Below, one piece after another: positions 36,301-47,094 of a stretch of 64,000 nucleotides of DNA; positions within the stretch are counted from its first letter, which is position 1, and each line of letters opens with the position of its first letter. Under the pieces are notes generated by a model. That model was not told the DNA's origin. It saw nothing but the letters and a program-made list of their open reading frames with translations, and made no database searches. Origin of the DNA: Physella acuta (taxonomy: Eukaryota > Mollusca > Gastropoda > Physidae); NCBI RefSeq assembly GCF_028476545.1, contig NW_026733931.1, forward strand, positions 62,001-126,000. The letters are read 5' to 3'. Position numbers and translations under genes: made by a program.

Positions 36301-38826
36301 TTACATTTTGTCATAAAAGTTAAAATTACCCACTCCTTGTTGAGTAATACCAATTATGGATAATCTTTTAATGGACTAATGATTGTTCAATTAATGCGAG
36401 AAATATCAAATTTAAAATTAATTTTTTTCTAAAAGACAATCTTTTGCACTAAATACTAGTTTTGTGTGTGAAGGAAATTTATTATTCCTTTGATATGGAA
36501 CAGTTCAGTGAGTTTAATCTGAATGTAATTTATTCACTATTTTAAATAAAGTAAAAACATTTTAAATCGTTGAAATCTATCTTCTTCTCCTAGAATTTTT
36601 GGAGGCATGACGGTTATGGTGCTGGGTAAAATGGCAACCACTCAAGCCAATTTGTTTACCTTGGTTACCAAACATGGTGGGAAAAAAGGTACTTTGAGTA
36701 AGCTACCTAATGGTAAAGTGTATGTTGTGGGGCTGATTCTATAATAACATCACGGCAAGTTTGGTTTCCATAAAGGATTCCTACATTTCATAAAACATTT
36801 TTTTTTAAAGAAATCTCTCTAAATGTGGCTGAGGTTTGTTAAAAATTATTATTATAAAACAAAAATTAATCTTTAGCGAAGATGAAGTAGAGTCCATTTG
36901 TTTTGATGACTCAGTCAGATAAAAATTGAGTTGGAACAAAAAATACTGTTTTCCACTAACTTAGGTTTTTTTTTTTTTTTTTTTTTTTTTACCTTTTTTA
37001 CTTTCTTGCATATATGAAGTATAGAGAAAGTATAGCAATCGTGCAAAAAAAAAAAATTGAGATTTTTGCAAATCCCCTGTTGTTTTATATAAGAATATTC
37101 AAGAAAGTTTAGGGGAGATCACTCCCCGGTTTTTTCTACTTAATTCCATGCTGTAAATACCAAACTTTTTTTTTTTTATGACAGGCTCCAAGTCAAAGTT
37201 TGACATACTGGTTACTACACCTGACCAATACACTGGAACTGATTCTCTTGTCCTGAAGGCCAAAGATCTTAAGGTGGGTTAAGGACAACTATCCCATAGC
37301 TAATCAACCTGGAACAGTGATTCTTAACCTTTTTGGAGGTACTCAACTCCACCAGTGTCATATGGGCTTTTAACAAACTCTTTTTAATTGATTATCCTCC
37401 ACATTGGCAAAAATCTGTGTATTATATAGTCAGGTTTCAGCCTTGACCTTTGCCAAACCCCTGGGTTCGGTTGAACCCAGGTTAAGAATCACTGGTCTAG
37501 AACATTCTCAAACAGCTTGCAACTCTTGATAATTTTTTACATTTTTAGGTTCAAGTTTTTTAGTGAAATATGCCATCACATTCAACCCTGAACAGCTGTT
37601 AGATTTATATTTTAAACTTTACCTTTAGCAGGAAAAGTAAAGATATGTGCCTACATATTTAACTTTAAGAGTTTTTCACATTCTTATTCTATAATATAAG
37701 ATTAAATTAAAAGTACATAGAATCAGAATTTCCTAAAAATAACTATTATAGTACAGAGGCTAAAAAATTTTTTTAATTCAAGGACATTTATTTTGAATGG
37801 TAATTAGACAGCATTATACATTAATTTCCAGTATGATGTATAGCTTAGCATGACCAATACCCATATTGGTCCTAGTTTTAAATAATGATTAAATGGTCAT
37901 TTAGATATCCTGTCCAAGTTGACTCTACTTTGTAAAAAGTTTTATATCATTAACTGCATCCTTCATAAATTTATATTTATGTCTTCCTCAGGTCCTTATT
38001 GTTAAAGAATCATTAACTGCATTCTTCATATATGATATATTTTTATGTCTTCCTTAGGTCCCTATTGTTAAAGAGTCCTATATCTACCAGTCAATTATTA
38101 AACGTATTCTTCATAAATGTTATATTTGTATGTCTTCCTTAGGTCCCTATTGTTAAAGAGTCCTATATCTACCAGTATATCTTTAACTGTATTCTTCATC
38201 AATGTTATATTTTTATGTCTTCCTTAGGTCCCTATAGTTAAAGAGTCCTATATCTACCAGTCCATCACATTAACTCCATTCTTCATACATTTTATATTGT
38301 TATGTCTTCCTTAGGTCCCTATTGTTAAAGAGTCCTATATCTATCAGTCCATCATTTACTGTATTCTTCATACATTTTATATTTTTATGTCTTCCTTAGG
38401 TCCCTATTGTTAAAGAGTCCTATATCTATCAGTCCATCATTTACTGTATTCTTCATACATTTTATATTTTTATGTCTTCCTTAGGTCCCTATTGTTAAAG
38501 AGTCCTATATCTATCAGTCCATCATTTACTGTATTCTTCATACATTTTATATTTTTATGTCTTCCTTAGGTCCCTATTGTTAAAGAGTCCTATATCTACC
38601 AGTCCATCATTTACTGTATTCTTCATACATTTTATATTTTTATGTCTTCCTTAGGTCCCTATTGTTAAAGAGTCCTATATCTACCAGTCCATCATTTACT
38701 GTATTCTTCATACATTTTATATTTTTATGTCTTCCTTAGGTCCCTATTGTTAAAGAGTCCTATATCTACCAGTCCATCATTCAGAAGAAGAAACTTCCAC
38801 CAGCAGGTTTCCAGCTTTCTGTCTAG
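28670..38826 (+). CDS. PBZ-PBZ-coiled coil-PARP catalytic-BRCT protein, putative nuclear ADP-ribosyltransferase
   Basis: Eleven exons join in phase with GT-AG borders: 28670-29008, 29618-29818, 30726-30901, 31766-31822, 32407-32528, 32938-33074, 33725-33904, 35990-36039, 36594-36688, 37185-37273, 38740-38826; 510 residues. A KKLK nuclear-signal-like motif is at 9-12. Two PBZ fingers (CPYGARCYRKNPQHHKEFSH at 22-41 and CKYGASCYRKNLLHFAEFSH at 70-89) carry the C-C-H-H ligands of poly(ADP-ribose) readers such as APLF. Residues about 125-180 are a charged coiled coil. A PARP-type catalytic domain (about 195-395) has H280 in FHGT, Y317 in GAGVYF and E371 in KELVIF, the H-Y-E triad of transferases able to make chains. 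A BRCT domain (about 421-505) has VLGKMATTQANLF, KHGGKK and VPIVKESYIYQS, with Tyr at the usual Trp. Inferred role: DNA-damage ADP-ribosylation, reading and writing in one chain. The donor at 30901 is the least certain junction. The ATG at 28670 has a good context (AAAAATGG). Confidence 0.9.
29114..29395 (+). mobile_element. tRNA-derived SINE in first intron of the ART gene
   Basis: A-box-like AGCGTGGTCGAGTCAG followed by a B box GAGTTCGAACCC at about 29169, then a non-tRNA body to about 29395. Pol III-type head with no coding content. Confidence 0.75.
29925..30118 (-). mobile_element. SINE, minus orientation
   Basis: Body GATAGTGTGGTCAGCATTAC, GGTACTCATTAGAGCTGAGT and GGACTCAGGAAC match the SINE family seen at 30965-31201 and 50712-50912; the tRNA-like head is at the right (AAACTCAAGACCCTCTGGTT). 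Confidence 0.75.
30965..31201 (-). mobile_element. SINE, minus orientation
   Basis: Full-looking copy: tail GGGCAGATGAAGTGGAGTTC, body with TTAGGTACCCATCACAGTTG and GGACTCAGGGACG, head ending CTCCACCGATAGGCCACG. It starts about 60 bases after the donor of the third coding exon. Confidence 0.82.
31316..31526 (-). mobile_element. SINE, minus orientation
   Basis: Same family: TTGGCAGATGAAGTAGAGTT, AAAGTGTGGTCAGTTC, AGGTACCCATCAGAGCTGGG, head CTCTCTACCACTGACCAAAC. Second SINE in the same intron. Confidence 0.8.
32646..32872 (+). mobile_element. SINE, plus orientation
   Basis: Head GGATGGCATGGTCCAATGGT with B-box-like GAGGTCAGATCCC, body GAGTCCACCCAGCTCTGATG and GGTACCTGACTCAAGTTAGG, tail GTGAACTCTACTTCACATGC. 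It lies directly upstream of the sixth coding exon. Confidence 0.82.
33248..33309. repeat. (AT)n microsatellite
   Basis: About 62 bp of uninterrupted AT dinucleotide in the intron before the seventh coding exon. Confidence 0.97.
33331..33571 (+). mobile_element. SINE, plus orientation
   Basis: Head GGGACAGCGTAGTCGAGGGG, B-box-like CCAAGTTTGGATCACG, body GAGTCCACTCAGCTCCAATG and GGTACCTGACATGCG, tail AACTCTATGTCACCTGCTC. Confidence 0.8.
33645..33792 (+). repeat. 68-bp tandem duplication of splice acceptor and exon start
   Basis: CAATTGTATTGTAG followed by GTGTATGAATGCCCAAAGAT (from 33657) recurs as CAATTGTATTGTAG and GTTTATGAATGCCCAAAGAT (from 33725). Only the downstream acceptor keeps the catalytic-domain frame open; the upstream one would add 68 bases and run into a stop after about 29 codons. 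Confidence 0.9.
33905..35830. repeat. 30-bp minisatellite filling the intron after the catalytic exon
   Basis: Roughly 60 units of a 30-bp repeat built on CTTATGTTGTATGTGTGGAG and AGTCTAGTTT. The array begins at the donor of the seventh coding exon (GTACGTTAAACTTTCTTATG) and contains rarer units AGTAAGTTAAACTTTCTTATG-like at about 35298, 35463 and 35659. The repetitive reading frames (Cys-rich VVCVESLVSY repeats) are artefacts of the 30-bp period. Confidence 0.95.
37315..37494. mobile_element. Short hAT-type MITE in last intron
   Basis: CAGTGATTCTTAACCTTTTT at the left and AGGTTAAGAATCACTG at the right are inverted, 16 bp exact. Flanks ACCTGGAA and GTCTAGAA agree at 5 of 8, suggesting an old 8-bp duplication. 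The end sequence is a common hAT type. No coding content. Confidence 0.78.
37985..38770 (+). repeat. 85-bp array repeating the last exon's splice acceptor
   Basis: Copies start at exon-equivalent positions 37992 (degenerate), 38058, 38143, 38228, 38315, 38400, 38485, 38570, 38655 and 38740, i.e. 85-bp spacing with one 87-bp step. Each carries the acceptor TATGTCTTCCTTAG followed by GTCCCTATTGTTAAAGAGTC; the last (38740) is the true terminal exon. Confidence 0.95.
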
Positions 38827-39030
38827 CAGTCTGGCTGGTTTTAATGATGCTCTATCTTTCTAAACGTGAACCAGGAAGTAATTGCTGGTTTTAATGATGC
38901 TCTCCCTTTCTAAACGTGAACCAGGAAGTAATTGCTGGTTTTGAACTGAAAACCCTTCACTGCCTTAGATGTAGGTGCTGTTGAAAAGTAATGCTTTAAG
39001 TAATAAATAGTTGTAATATAATGAAGAAAA
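38827..39030 (+). terminator. 3' UTR of the ART gene with poly(A) signal
   Basis: AATAAA at 39002-39007, about 180 bases after the stop. The UTR includes a 54-bp direct duplication (CTGGTTTTAATGATGCTCTA type, 38833-38945). Confidence 0.55.
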
Positions 39031-39189
39031 ATTACTGTATAAGAACAAGACCTTACTTTTCTGTCTTGAAATATGGAAAGGCTTGTTTTCTGTCCTTTAC
39101 ACAGGTCTAGCTTTAATATACAGTGCCTACCTCAAAAAGATAGTCCACTAATTTCATGCAACATTACACATTCACCCTGGTCCCACTAG

Positions 39190-39300
39190 TAGTCTATACA
39201 GCAGTTCACAAAAACAATAGCAGGATCATACACTAAAACACTGATAGTTCAGAAAAACAATAGCAGGATCATACACTAAAACACTGATACAAACAGGCTT
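39190..39300. repeat. Short direct duplication
   Basis: AACAATAGCAGGATCATACA with flanking ACTAAAACACTGATA occurs twice, about 46 bp apart. A degenerate SINE-like stretch follows at about 39555-39680 (AGTGTGGTCAGCATTACAAC). Confidence 0.7.
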
Positions 39301-39794
39301 TGTTTTGTCAGGTATTGCCCGAGGTTTTGCATGCTCTCTGTCTGTACATGAATTTCACAATGTTGTGACATGGGCAGTGAGTAAAGTACCCTCTCAGTGA
39401 TCCATAGCAGTTTTCCCTCTCAGCTGCGCACTAGTTAAGAACTGCCACTCAGTTATTTTGTAAAATTTATACATCCTTGTATAGAACTTTTAGAACACGG
39501 CACACACAAAATACATAAACACATGATGCACATTATCTTTTTCCCTATAAGTCAGATATAGTAGAGAGTATCTGTTTTCTCTGTTTAAGAAGATATAGTG
39601 TGGTCAGCATTACAACAGGTTTTCTTTTAACATAAGTCTGATGGCCATCTGAGTTAGTTGGACATTGTATGGATTCAATTCTTGTAAACTAGAAAATTAG
39701 GGGTGGGTAGTATGCTCTTGACAACACTATCAAACATGATGGGTAACATCAAGTGATATCCCATTGTCATGTCATCTGTGCATCATTGTACCAA

Positions 39795-40225
39795 ATATCT
39801 TTAAGTCAGTTCACGCTTGCACCATTGTAGGAAATATCCCATTGTCAGTTCATCATTGTATGAGATATCCCCTTGTCAGTTCATCATTGTAGGAGATATC
39901 CCATTGTCAGTTCATCATTTTAGGAGATATCCCATTGTCAGTTCATCATTGTATGAGATATCCCATTGTCAGTTCATCATTGTAGGAGATATCCCATTGT
40001 CAGTTCATCATTGTATGAGATATCCCATTGTCAGTTCATCATTGTATGAGATATCCCATTGTCAGTTCATCATTGTATGAGATATCCCATTGTCAGTTCA
40101 TCATTTTAGGAGATATCCCATTGTCAGTTCATCATTTTAGGAGATATCCCATTGTCAGTTCATCATTGTATGAGATATCCGATTGTCAGTTCATCATTGA
40201 ATCAAATATCCCATTGTCAGTTCAT
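39795..40225. repeat. 31-bp minisatellite
   Basis: About 13 copies of a 31-bp unit with GATATCCCATTGTCAGTTCA and TCATTGTATGA. The 31-bp length cycles through all frames; no gene. Confidence 0.93.
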
Positions 40226-41148
40226 GCTTGCATTACTAAAAGTCTATTGTTGCAAGAATACATTCCTTTTGTTATAAATATTATAATAATTCATTGTTAT
40301 ATTTTACACGCAAATACAGTTAGGTGTGAAATAATTTTTAATTATATTAATTATATTTTATTTAATGTGCTTAGTACAGAAAATTATACTGTGTTATAGT
40401 TTCTAATATGCAATATAAAAAATGTGATACACCCAGTTTACTTACTTTGCTTTTTTTAAATTTTGTTTTTTTTTACAGTGCCAGAATTTTTACATTATTT
40501 ATTTTAAAATATAAAATGTTTTTAATAAAGAGTAAAATACAGAAGATTAAAAAAATACCACTTCTTAAAACTGTTTTTTTTTTTAGCCTTAGCTGTTAGT
40601 TCTGTTTGTGAAATGTTAGGTGTTTTTCTTATTCATTACAACATAATCTAGGAAATAGAAAATTTACTATGTAAGCCTATATAGATTTACCCTGCGAGAG
40701 GGGAGTAAGGGTGTCACCAAGACAAAAATAGCAACAACATAAAAAATGCTTTTTGTTTGTTTAGCTAATGATTAATTAGAGTTAAATAGTTAAATAAGTC
40801 TTTTATGTACAAATTAACACTCCAGACAATGGGGGGATGGGGTGGGGTTCACACTATCACGCAAACCTGCTAACTATAGAAAAAACAATGCTACATACAG
40901 CCGTATTAACAACCAACTGTAGATAAATGTCTATTACCTGTGCACACTTTAAAGCTATCACCCGGTGAGAGGAGGGTGACACCAACTGCAAAATTTACAT
41001 AAAAAAAAATCTAGTTGAATATTTTCAACAACTAATTAGTAAATGAATGACCAGGTGGGGGTGACACCTTAGTACTATGAAAACGTTGCTTTTTTTCACT
41101 TGAATTAATAGGTGGATTAAAATAATGTGTGCATGTAGGCATTATATA
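40226..41148. other. Spacer with decayed transposon pieces
   Basis: No gene seen. GGGTGTCACCAAGACAAAAA (about 40709), TATCACCCGGTGAGAG (about 40957) and GGGGGTGACACC (about 41058) resemble internal parts of the GGCGTAGCGAGG MITE family in decayed form. Confidence 0.4.
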
Positions 41149-42204
41149 TCTCTAATATATAAAGCTCAGTTCTGTATGTAACGCATATGTTTGTCGTTGG
41201 TGTTCGATGGATTTAAATGTTAGATAATTAAAGTCCTTACGGTCTACATTTATGAGTTTAAAAATTAATATTGAAAGTTTTGGGAAATAATTTTCATTTA
41301 TCAAACTGAAAGTAATAATTTTCGGCATGTTTATTAAACACAAATTTAAAAAAAATATCATCTTTTACAACAATTCTAATTATGTCTTTATTTAGTCCTA
41401 TAGCACTTACTTCCCTTTGATAAATTAGGAAAACACAATTACTTCCCTTTATAAAACCATTGCATTTGCGGAAACAAATTTACTTTTTAATTACTTTATT
41501 TTGGTGTTGGGAAAAAAAATAATTACATAATTAGCGGGGATTGATCAAGTGCAAATGTTGTAGGTATTTTACGGATAAGCTGGGATTATTAAAATTGTTC
41601 ATTAAATTGAAACAGGCGCGTTCGTTTAAGTGAGTGCAAAAGACTATGAATAAGTTGGGGTACTACAGTCGTTCATTAAGCTAAAACAGGTGATTCCGCC
41701 CCGGGCGTTTATGTTCGCGTTAGTGGTTTCTTTGTGTTTAGGTGGGTTTGCGTTAGTAGTTGCGTTTTGATTTGGTTCGTTTTTGTTCTTTCTTTTTTCG
41801 TTTTTGTTTGTGTTTTTTTTTTGTTTGGGTTTGTATTTGTGTTTTTGGTTGGTTTTGCGTTTGGATTTGGTTTGTTTTCGTTTGCTTTTTCGTTGTTTTT
41901 TTTTTGTTGGTATTGGTGTTTGTGGTTGGGTTTGTTGTTAGGTTTTTGTTTTCGTTTGCTTTTTTGTTTGTTTTTTCTTTGTGTTTGTATTGGTGTTTGT
42001 GGTTGTGGTTGGATTTGTTGTTAGGTTTTTGTTTTCTTTTGTATTTGTAATTGTGTTAGCGTTATGTTTGCGTTTTGTTGTTTTGGTTGGTTGTGGTTTG
42101 GGTGGGCAATGCCGGGTTTATGATGATTACTAAACACACAGGTAATGGTCTTTAACAGAAAGGTTTTTCACAGAAGCCAGAGCAGGGCCTGGCCGGGACG
42201 GCTA

Positions 42205-42205
<1 letters not shown>
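41149..42205 (+). mobile_element. Nonautonomous Helitron
   Basis: Starts TCTCTAATATATAAAGCTCA after an A and ends with hairpin GCCG-GGA-CGGC running into GGCTAG, followed by T. No Rep/helicase coding sequence. An internal T/G-rich low-complexity stretch (about 41720-42095, GTTTTTGTTTTCGTTTGC type) gives artefactual Phe-rich reading frames. Confidence 0.75.

Positions 42206-42266
<61 letters not shown>
42206..42266. repeat. (AT)n microsatellite at Helitron end
   Basis: About 60 bp of AT dinucleotide starting at the base after the Helitron CTAG terminus. Confidence 0.95.
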
Positions 42267-42268
<2 letters not shown>

Positions 42269-42289
42269 TGTCTATACATTTTTCTTTTG

Positions 42290-42568
42290 ATAGTGGGGGG
42301 GGATTACACCATGTGTTGCAGCACCGGGTCACCGGCAGTGTTTCTTACAGACTTTTCCTGGGGGGGGGGGGGGGGGGGGGTGTAGGGGCACTTGGAATTT
42401 TCGGGGGGAGGACAAAAATTTTGGTGGGACGGTGGGCTGACACTGTTAAAAGTATATATTTTCTATAAGAATTTCATTTCGTTCGTGGGGGGGGGGGGGG
42501 GGGGGGGTAAAGAGATGCTTGGAGGAAACTCTGGTCACCGGGTGACACCCGACCTAGCAACGCCACTG
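42290..42568. mobile_element. hAT-like MITE split by a second-family MITE
   Basis: Right part GGGTGACACCCGACCTAGCA and end GCCACTG at 42568, left part GCAGCACCGGGTCACCGG before the insertion. The outer left end is decayed. Confidence 0.6.
42336..42533. mobile_element. Second MITE family, nested copy with perfect target duplication
   Basis: CAGTGTTTCTTACAG at the left, GGAGGAAACTCTG at the right, and GTCACCGG on both flanks (8 of 8). It has inserted into a GGCGTAGCGAGG-family copy, so it is younger than its host. Confidence 0.88.
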
Positions 42569-43371
42569 ATTATAATGCCCCCCCCCCCCCTATGATATGA
42601 CGCCCTATTTTTAATCCAAGCCTGTAATCTTTCATCAATTCGCGTGCAACATTCCTCGGGACCAAATTTGAAAAAAAAAAATGTGTGAGGGCGGACTGTG
42701 ACGTTTCCACTTAACATTTCCCCCTCACCGTCTCGACGTCGTGTGTGCTGTCTGAAGGTGAAGGATTGTTTCATCCGTTCCTCTTGCATCACCGGCAGAC
42801 ATTTTGGAGAGGAAAAAAAATTGTTTCGCAAACTTAACAGCGGAAGTGTTGTGTTTTCTAATTGCACTGTAAACAAAAGCACCTGCTGAAATCAAATGCT
42901 GCGCAGACGATTTTTTTTTTCTTCTTCTCTTTCTTTCTGTGCTGTGGAATAAAAAAATTGGTTTAAGGCCGTATTAAAGTTTGACAATCGCCGGAGGAAA
43001 CCATATTTTACAATTTAAAATTTTGACACCTAATTAAGGACAGTCCGTTTGACATTTAAGAAGACGTTGACCTATTTTTAACCTCTCCTTCCCCCTTCCT
43101 TTTATTTTTATGCTTACAGGTCAAATGAAAAGACAAATTAAATTATCCATTTATAATGAATGGTTGACACATTTTATATGCCCTTTGGGCACCGGTCAGA
43201 ATTAATGGGGATTTTAATTAACGACAATAATATAGTGAACACGACAGCATTAGAAAAAGATATAATTTTACAATATTTTTTCCGGGGGAGGGGGGGGGTA
43301 GGCTTCTCTCGGGGAGGGGGGGGGGGCTCCGTCCCCCACCGAAGAGATGCCTGATCGGGATTGGTGGATAC
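42569..43371. other. Spacer, unique-looking, no gene recognised
   Basis: Contains a moderately GC-rich, non-repetitive stretch (about 42640-42900) that could be a noncoding exon or regulatory piece, but no splice or domain evidence supports this. Confidence 0.35.
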
Positions 43372-43594
43372 CAGTGTTTCTTCCAGACTTTTTTCTCCGG
43401 GGGGGCACTTGAAATCTTCGGGGGGGGGGGGGCGGTAAACTTTCTTCGGGGGGGGGGGGGGGGCGGACACTGTTAAAAGTATATATTTTCTATATAAATT
43501 ATATAAATTTCATTTCGTTCGGGGGGCGGTAAAAAATTTTCGGGGGGGGGGGGGGGGCTTCGCCACCCCGAAGAGATGCCTGGAAGAAACTCTG
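43372..43594. mobile_element. Second MITE family, complete copy
   Basis: CAGTGTTTCTTCCAG at 43372 and CTGGAAGAAACTCTG at about 43594. Flanks GTGGATAC and (allowing one lost base) GGGGATAC agree at 7 of 8. Several long G runs and the TATATTTTCTATATAAATTA block. Confidence 0.85.
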
Positions 43595-44055
43595 GGGATA
43601 CACAGTCACAATCTCCAACTGGTTTTCGGTGAACTTGACTTAAATAAGGATTGACTGAAAACAGAATTTGTGTATATACTATATGGGGCGGACTAGATCA
43701 AAGAATCTCTACCCCCCCCCCCCCCTGAAGTCAGACTTTATACATGAGCCCGCTCAGTCGACTCGTGAATCTGCCTCACCATACAAAAATAGGCTTTCTA
43801 CATTATGACAAGCTACAGGCATGTAGGTACCTGTAGGGAGGTTGGGGGTGGGGGGGGGGGTGGGAGAGGGGCAAATTGTCCCCTCACCGTCCCCGGATTA
43901 CGTCAACTGCTCCACTCTCTATCGAGGACGAAATAGAAAAAAATTATAATTCATAGAGAAAATATACACTTTAACCAGTACCAACCTCCCCCCACCCCCC
44001 CTACAGTGCCCCACCGAGGAAAATGTTTAAAAGAAACCCCTACATTTATTGTAAT
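43595..44055. other. Spacer with partial second-family MITE
   Basis: G and C runs near 43710-43722 and 43850-43861; the part from about 43928 to 44035 (GACGAAATAGAAAAAAATTA ... AAAAGAAACCCC) is a decayed minus-orientation MITE end. No gene. Confidence 0.5.
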
Positions 44056-44374
44056 CAGAGGCATAGCGAGGGGCGGGGGGGGGGGGGGTGCGGACCGCAC
44101 CGGGTGACACCCTTTAGGGGGGTGACACCAAGGCAAAAAATTGCAAAATATGATAATTCCACTAAATTAAGTGATTATTTCGAGTGTTAAATAGTCTTTT
44201 AAGAGATACAAATCGAAAGTTGGGGTGGTGGGGGGGGGGGGGGGGTGCAAATTGAAAGTTTGAGGGGGGGGGAGGTGCAAATTGAAAATTGTCCCCGGGA
44301 AGGGTCGCTACGCCTCTGGTTGGTGACACCATTAAGTGCCGCACCGGGTGACACCCGACCTCGCTACGCCACTG
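44056..44374. mobile_element. hAT-like MITE, complete
   Basis: CAGAGGCATAGCGAGG at the left, CCTCGCTACGCCACTG at the right, flanks ATTGTAAT and ATTGTAAC (7 of 8). Carries the GTGCAAATTGAAA subrepeats and G runs. Confidence 0.9.
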
Positions 44375-45418
44375 ATTGTAACCCACTACATTTCCATCTA
44401 CCAGCCTTACATTTTACTGTAATCACCAGATTTTTATCCCATTCCCTTATACCCCCACAATAGCTTTACATTCCATATAATTTTATCGTGCGATATATTC
44501 CATTTTTCGCCGTTGGTAAAAGCAAGAAAAATAGTCCGAACCATGAGTTATCTCCCCAGCCGCTGTAGTTCTATAAACTTATTGACTGTTCTATAACATT
44601 ATTGACTTAACTTCATACATAATCCCATAAGGGATCGTCAATTCAGAACTTCTTCTTAACAAAATAACAAATTCAACAATTTTGCACCTCCCCCAATCCC
44701 ATAATTTCATACTCTCATCTTCTTTTTGCCACTTATTGTCTGGACATGGGTGGTAAGTACCCCCCCCCCCCTCCCCATGGGCCGTAGAGCCATGGTATTG
44801 TATGGATTAGGGAGAGAGGTGGATAGAACTTGGTGGCAGCGTTTCATGAGGAGTCAGGCTTTTTATGACGATGTGACCCCAGGGGGTGGGGATAAAGATC
44901 GTCTAACATACCATGACGTCATTCACAAACGATATTTGACTTCATATTATTATTAAGCAATTTTAAGTATACCTTTTTTTTTCTTTTTTTTTAAGGCAAC
45001 GCCTATTATTTTAATATAATCTTTTTCAGAAAAAAAAACGAGGAAACGCTGCAATTCTAATTAAATTGTTGAAAAACAATAGCAGTTTGTTTTGTTAAAA
45101 TGATTTGTAAATTTTGTAGTTATAGTTATAGCCTACACGAACTTTTGGAACGATCGCATAACACACCATCACAGCTAACATTGTAACATTGTGTGTGTGG
45201 GGGGGGGGGGGGATAGATCTACACGTTTTGCTATGGGATCTCTAAACGATCATATAACACATCGCAGCTAACATTTGGGGGGGGGGGGGATCTGAATGAG
45301 TAGCTACCAACACCATCCAATATCACATACATGTTTTTGCTATGGGATCTCTGGACGAGAACTGACAAGCCAATCGTTTTGAATTATGTAGCCCACGTGG
45401 TTTTTCACGGCCATAGTT
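44375..45418. other. Spacer, nothing recognised
   Basis: AT-rich with a C run at 44761-44771 and G runs near 45200 and 45280. A decayed tandem pair (CTATGGGATCTCT with CGATCATATAACACA) occurs around 45150-45355. No gene. Confidence 0.4.
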
Positions 45419-45625
45419 ATTATTCATCATCAACATCGTCATAATCATCAACATCATCAACATCATCACAATCAACATCATCATCAACAATATCATCTTC
45501 ATCATCATCAACAACAACAATGTCAACTTCATCATCTTTATTATCATCCTAATCCTCATCATCATCAACAACAACGTCATCATCATTCTCATCCACATCA
45601 TCATCATCGTCATCCTTCTCATCAT
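45419..45625. repeat. CAT/CAA trinucleotide microsatellite
   Basis: About 200 bp of CATCATCAACATCATCA-type sequence with CTT and CGT variants; produces a Met/Leu-rich reading frame on the minus strand that is not a gene. Confidence 0.92.
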
Positions 45626-46089
45626 CACCGTTCCTGTAGACACCTTGTATAGCATAGGGACGCAGCCACACCTCCCCATCGTACTTGGTATTATGTATTT
45701 CTCCAATTTGGGTCCATAGCTGCTTCAAACTGCCCCTTTACAACTTTGTTTTGCCCTACCTACTTTCCTCTTTCCTTAGGGATTCCAGTCTAATGCTATT
45801 TTGGTGATGTTGCTACTTGCTAGTCCAATCCCTCCAAATTCGCACTGTTATACTTCTTCGCCCATAGGGTTTGCCCCGTTTTTCCCTTCACGACTCATAG
45901 CCACCTATAAATAAATACTTAAACAGCTATCAGCATAGGTCATAATTTGGGCACGCGCGATACAGGCTGTAAAACAAGACATTGATGGCAGTGTGAGTAG
46001 CCGTGAGGGGAATATCAGGGCTGTTACATTCAATAGTTATTGCTGGTTGCAAACTGTCTGCACTAGCTGGAACCTCCCAGATACAGACA

Positions 46090-46860
46090 CAGCATAAACA
46101 CAGCGAACCCAACCACTGACACACACACACAGCCCGAACCCCTCGACACACACACAATGCGAACCCTCTGCTGACAATCACAAACCGCGAACCCCTGACA
46201 CACACACACAATAAACCCAGCGAACCCCTGTTACTCACACACCGCGAACCCCTGACACACACATAATAAACCCAACGAACCCCTGTTACTCACACACCGC
46301 GAACCCCTGACACACACATAATAAACCCAACGAACCCCTGATACTCACACACCGCGAAACCCTGACACACACACATAATAAACCCAACGAACCCCTGATA
46401 CTCACACACCGCGAAACCCTGACACACACACATAATAAACCCAACGAACCCCTGATACTCACACACCGCGAAACCCTGACACACACACATAATAAATCCA
46501 ACGAACCCCTGATACTCACACACCGCGAAACCCTGACACACACACACATAATAAACCCAACGAACCCCTGATACTCACACACCGCGAAACCCTGACACAC
46601 ACATAATAAACCCAACGAACCCCTGATACACAGCACGAACCCTCTGACACACACATAATAAACCCAACGAACCCCTGATACACAGCACGAACCCTCTGAC
46701 ACACACACATAATAAACCCAACGAACCCCTGATACACAGCACGAACCCTCTGACACACACGAGCCCCAGACACACACGAGCCCCAGACACACACAACGCG
46801 AACCCCCTTACACCGACACAGGACGAACCCCCTGACACCCACACATTAACCTAACGAACC
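46090..46860. repeat. Minisatellite of about 57 bp
   Basis: Units combine CACACATAATAAACCCAACG, AACCCCTGATACTCACACAC and CGCGAAACCCTGACA; eight or more well-matched copies at 46200-46620, more diverged on both sides. The unit includes a CA-rich part of variable length. Confidence 0.93.
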
Positions 46861-47094
46861 CCTTACATCCACACAGCACGAACCCCTTGAACACACAGCA
46901 GCGTGAACCCCCCCCCCACATAAACCCCGCGCCGTGACTACATCGTACTTGCATGTCTGGCTGCTATGTCTATGGATGCCATAAACGTGAAGTCTAGCAC
47001 CAGCAGATCTCATTACCCGCATTCATTCACAATGTCGGTCCATCTCAACCCCACCAGTCTCTCTAATACACGCAGCCAACATGGAGGACATCTT

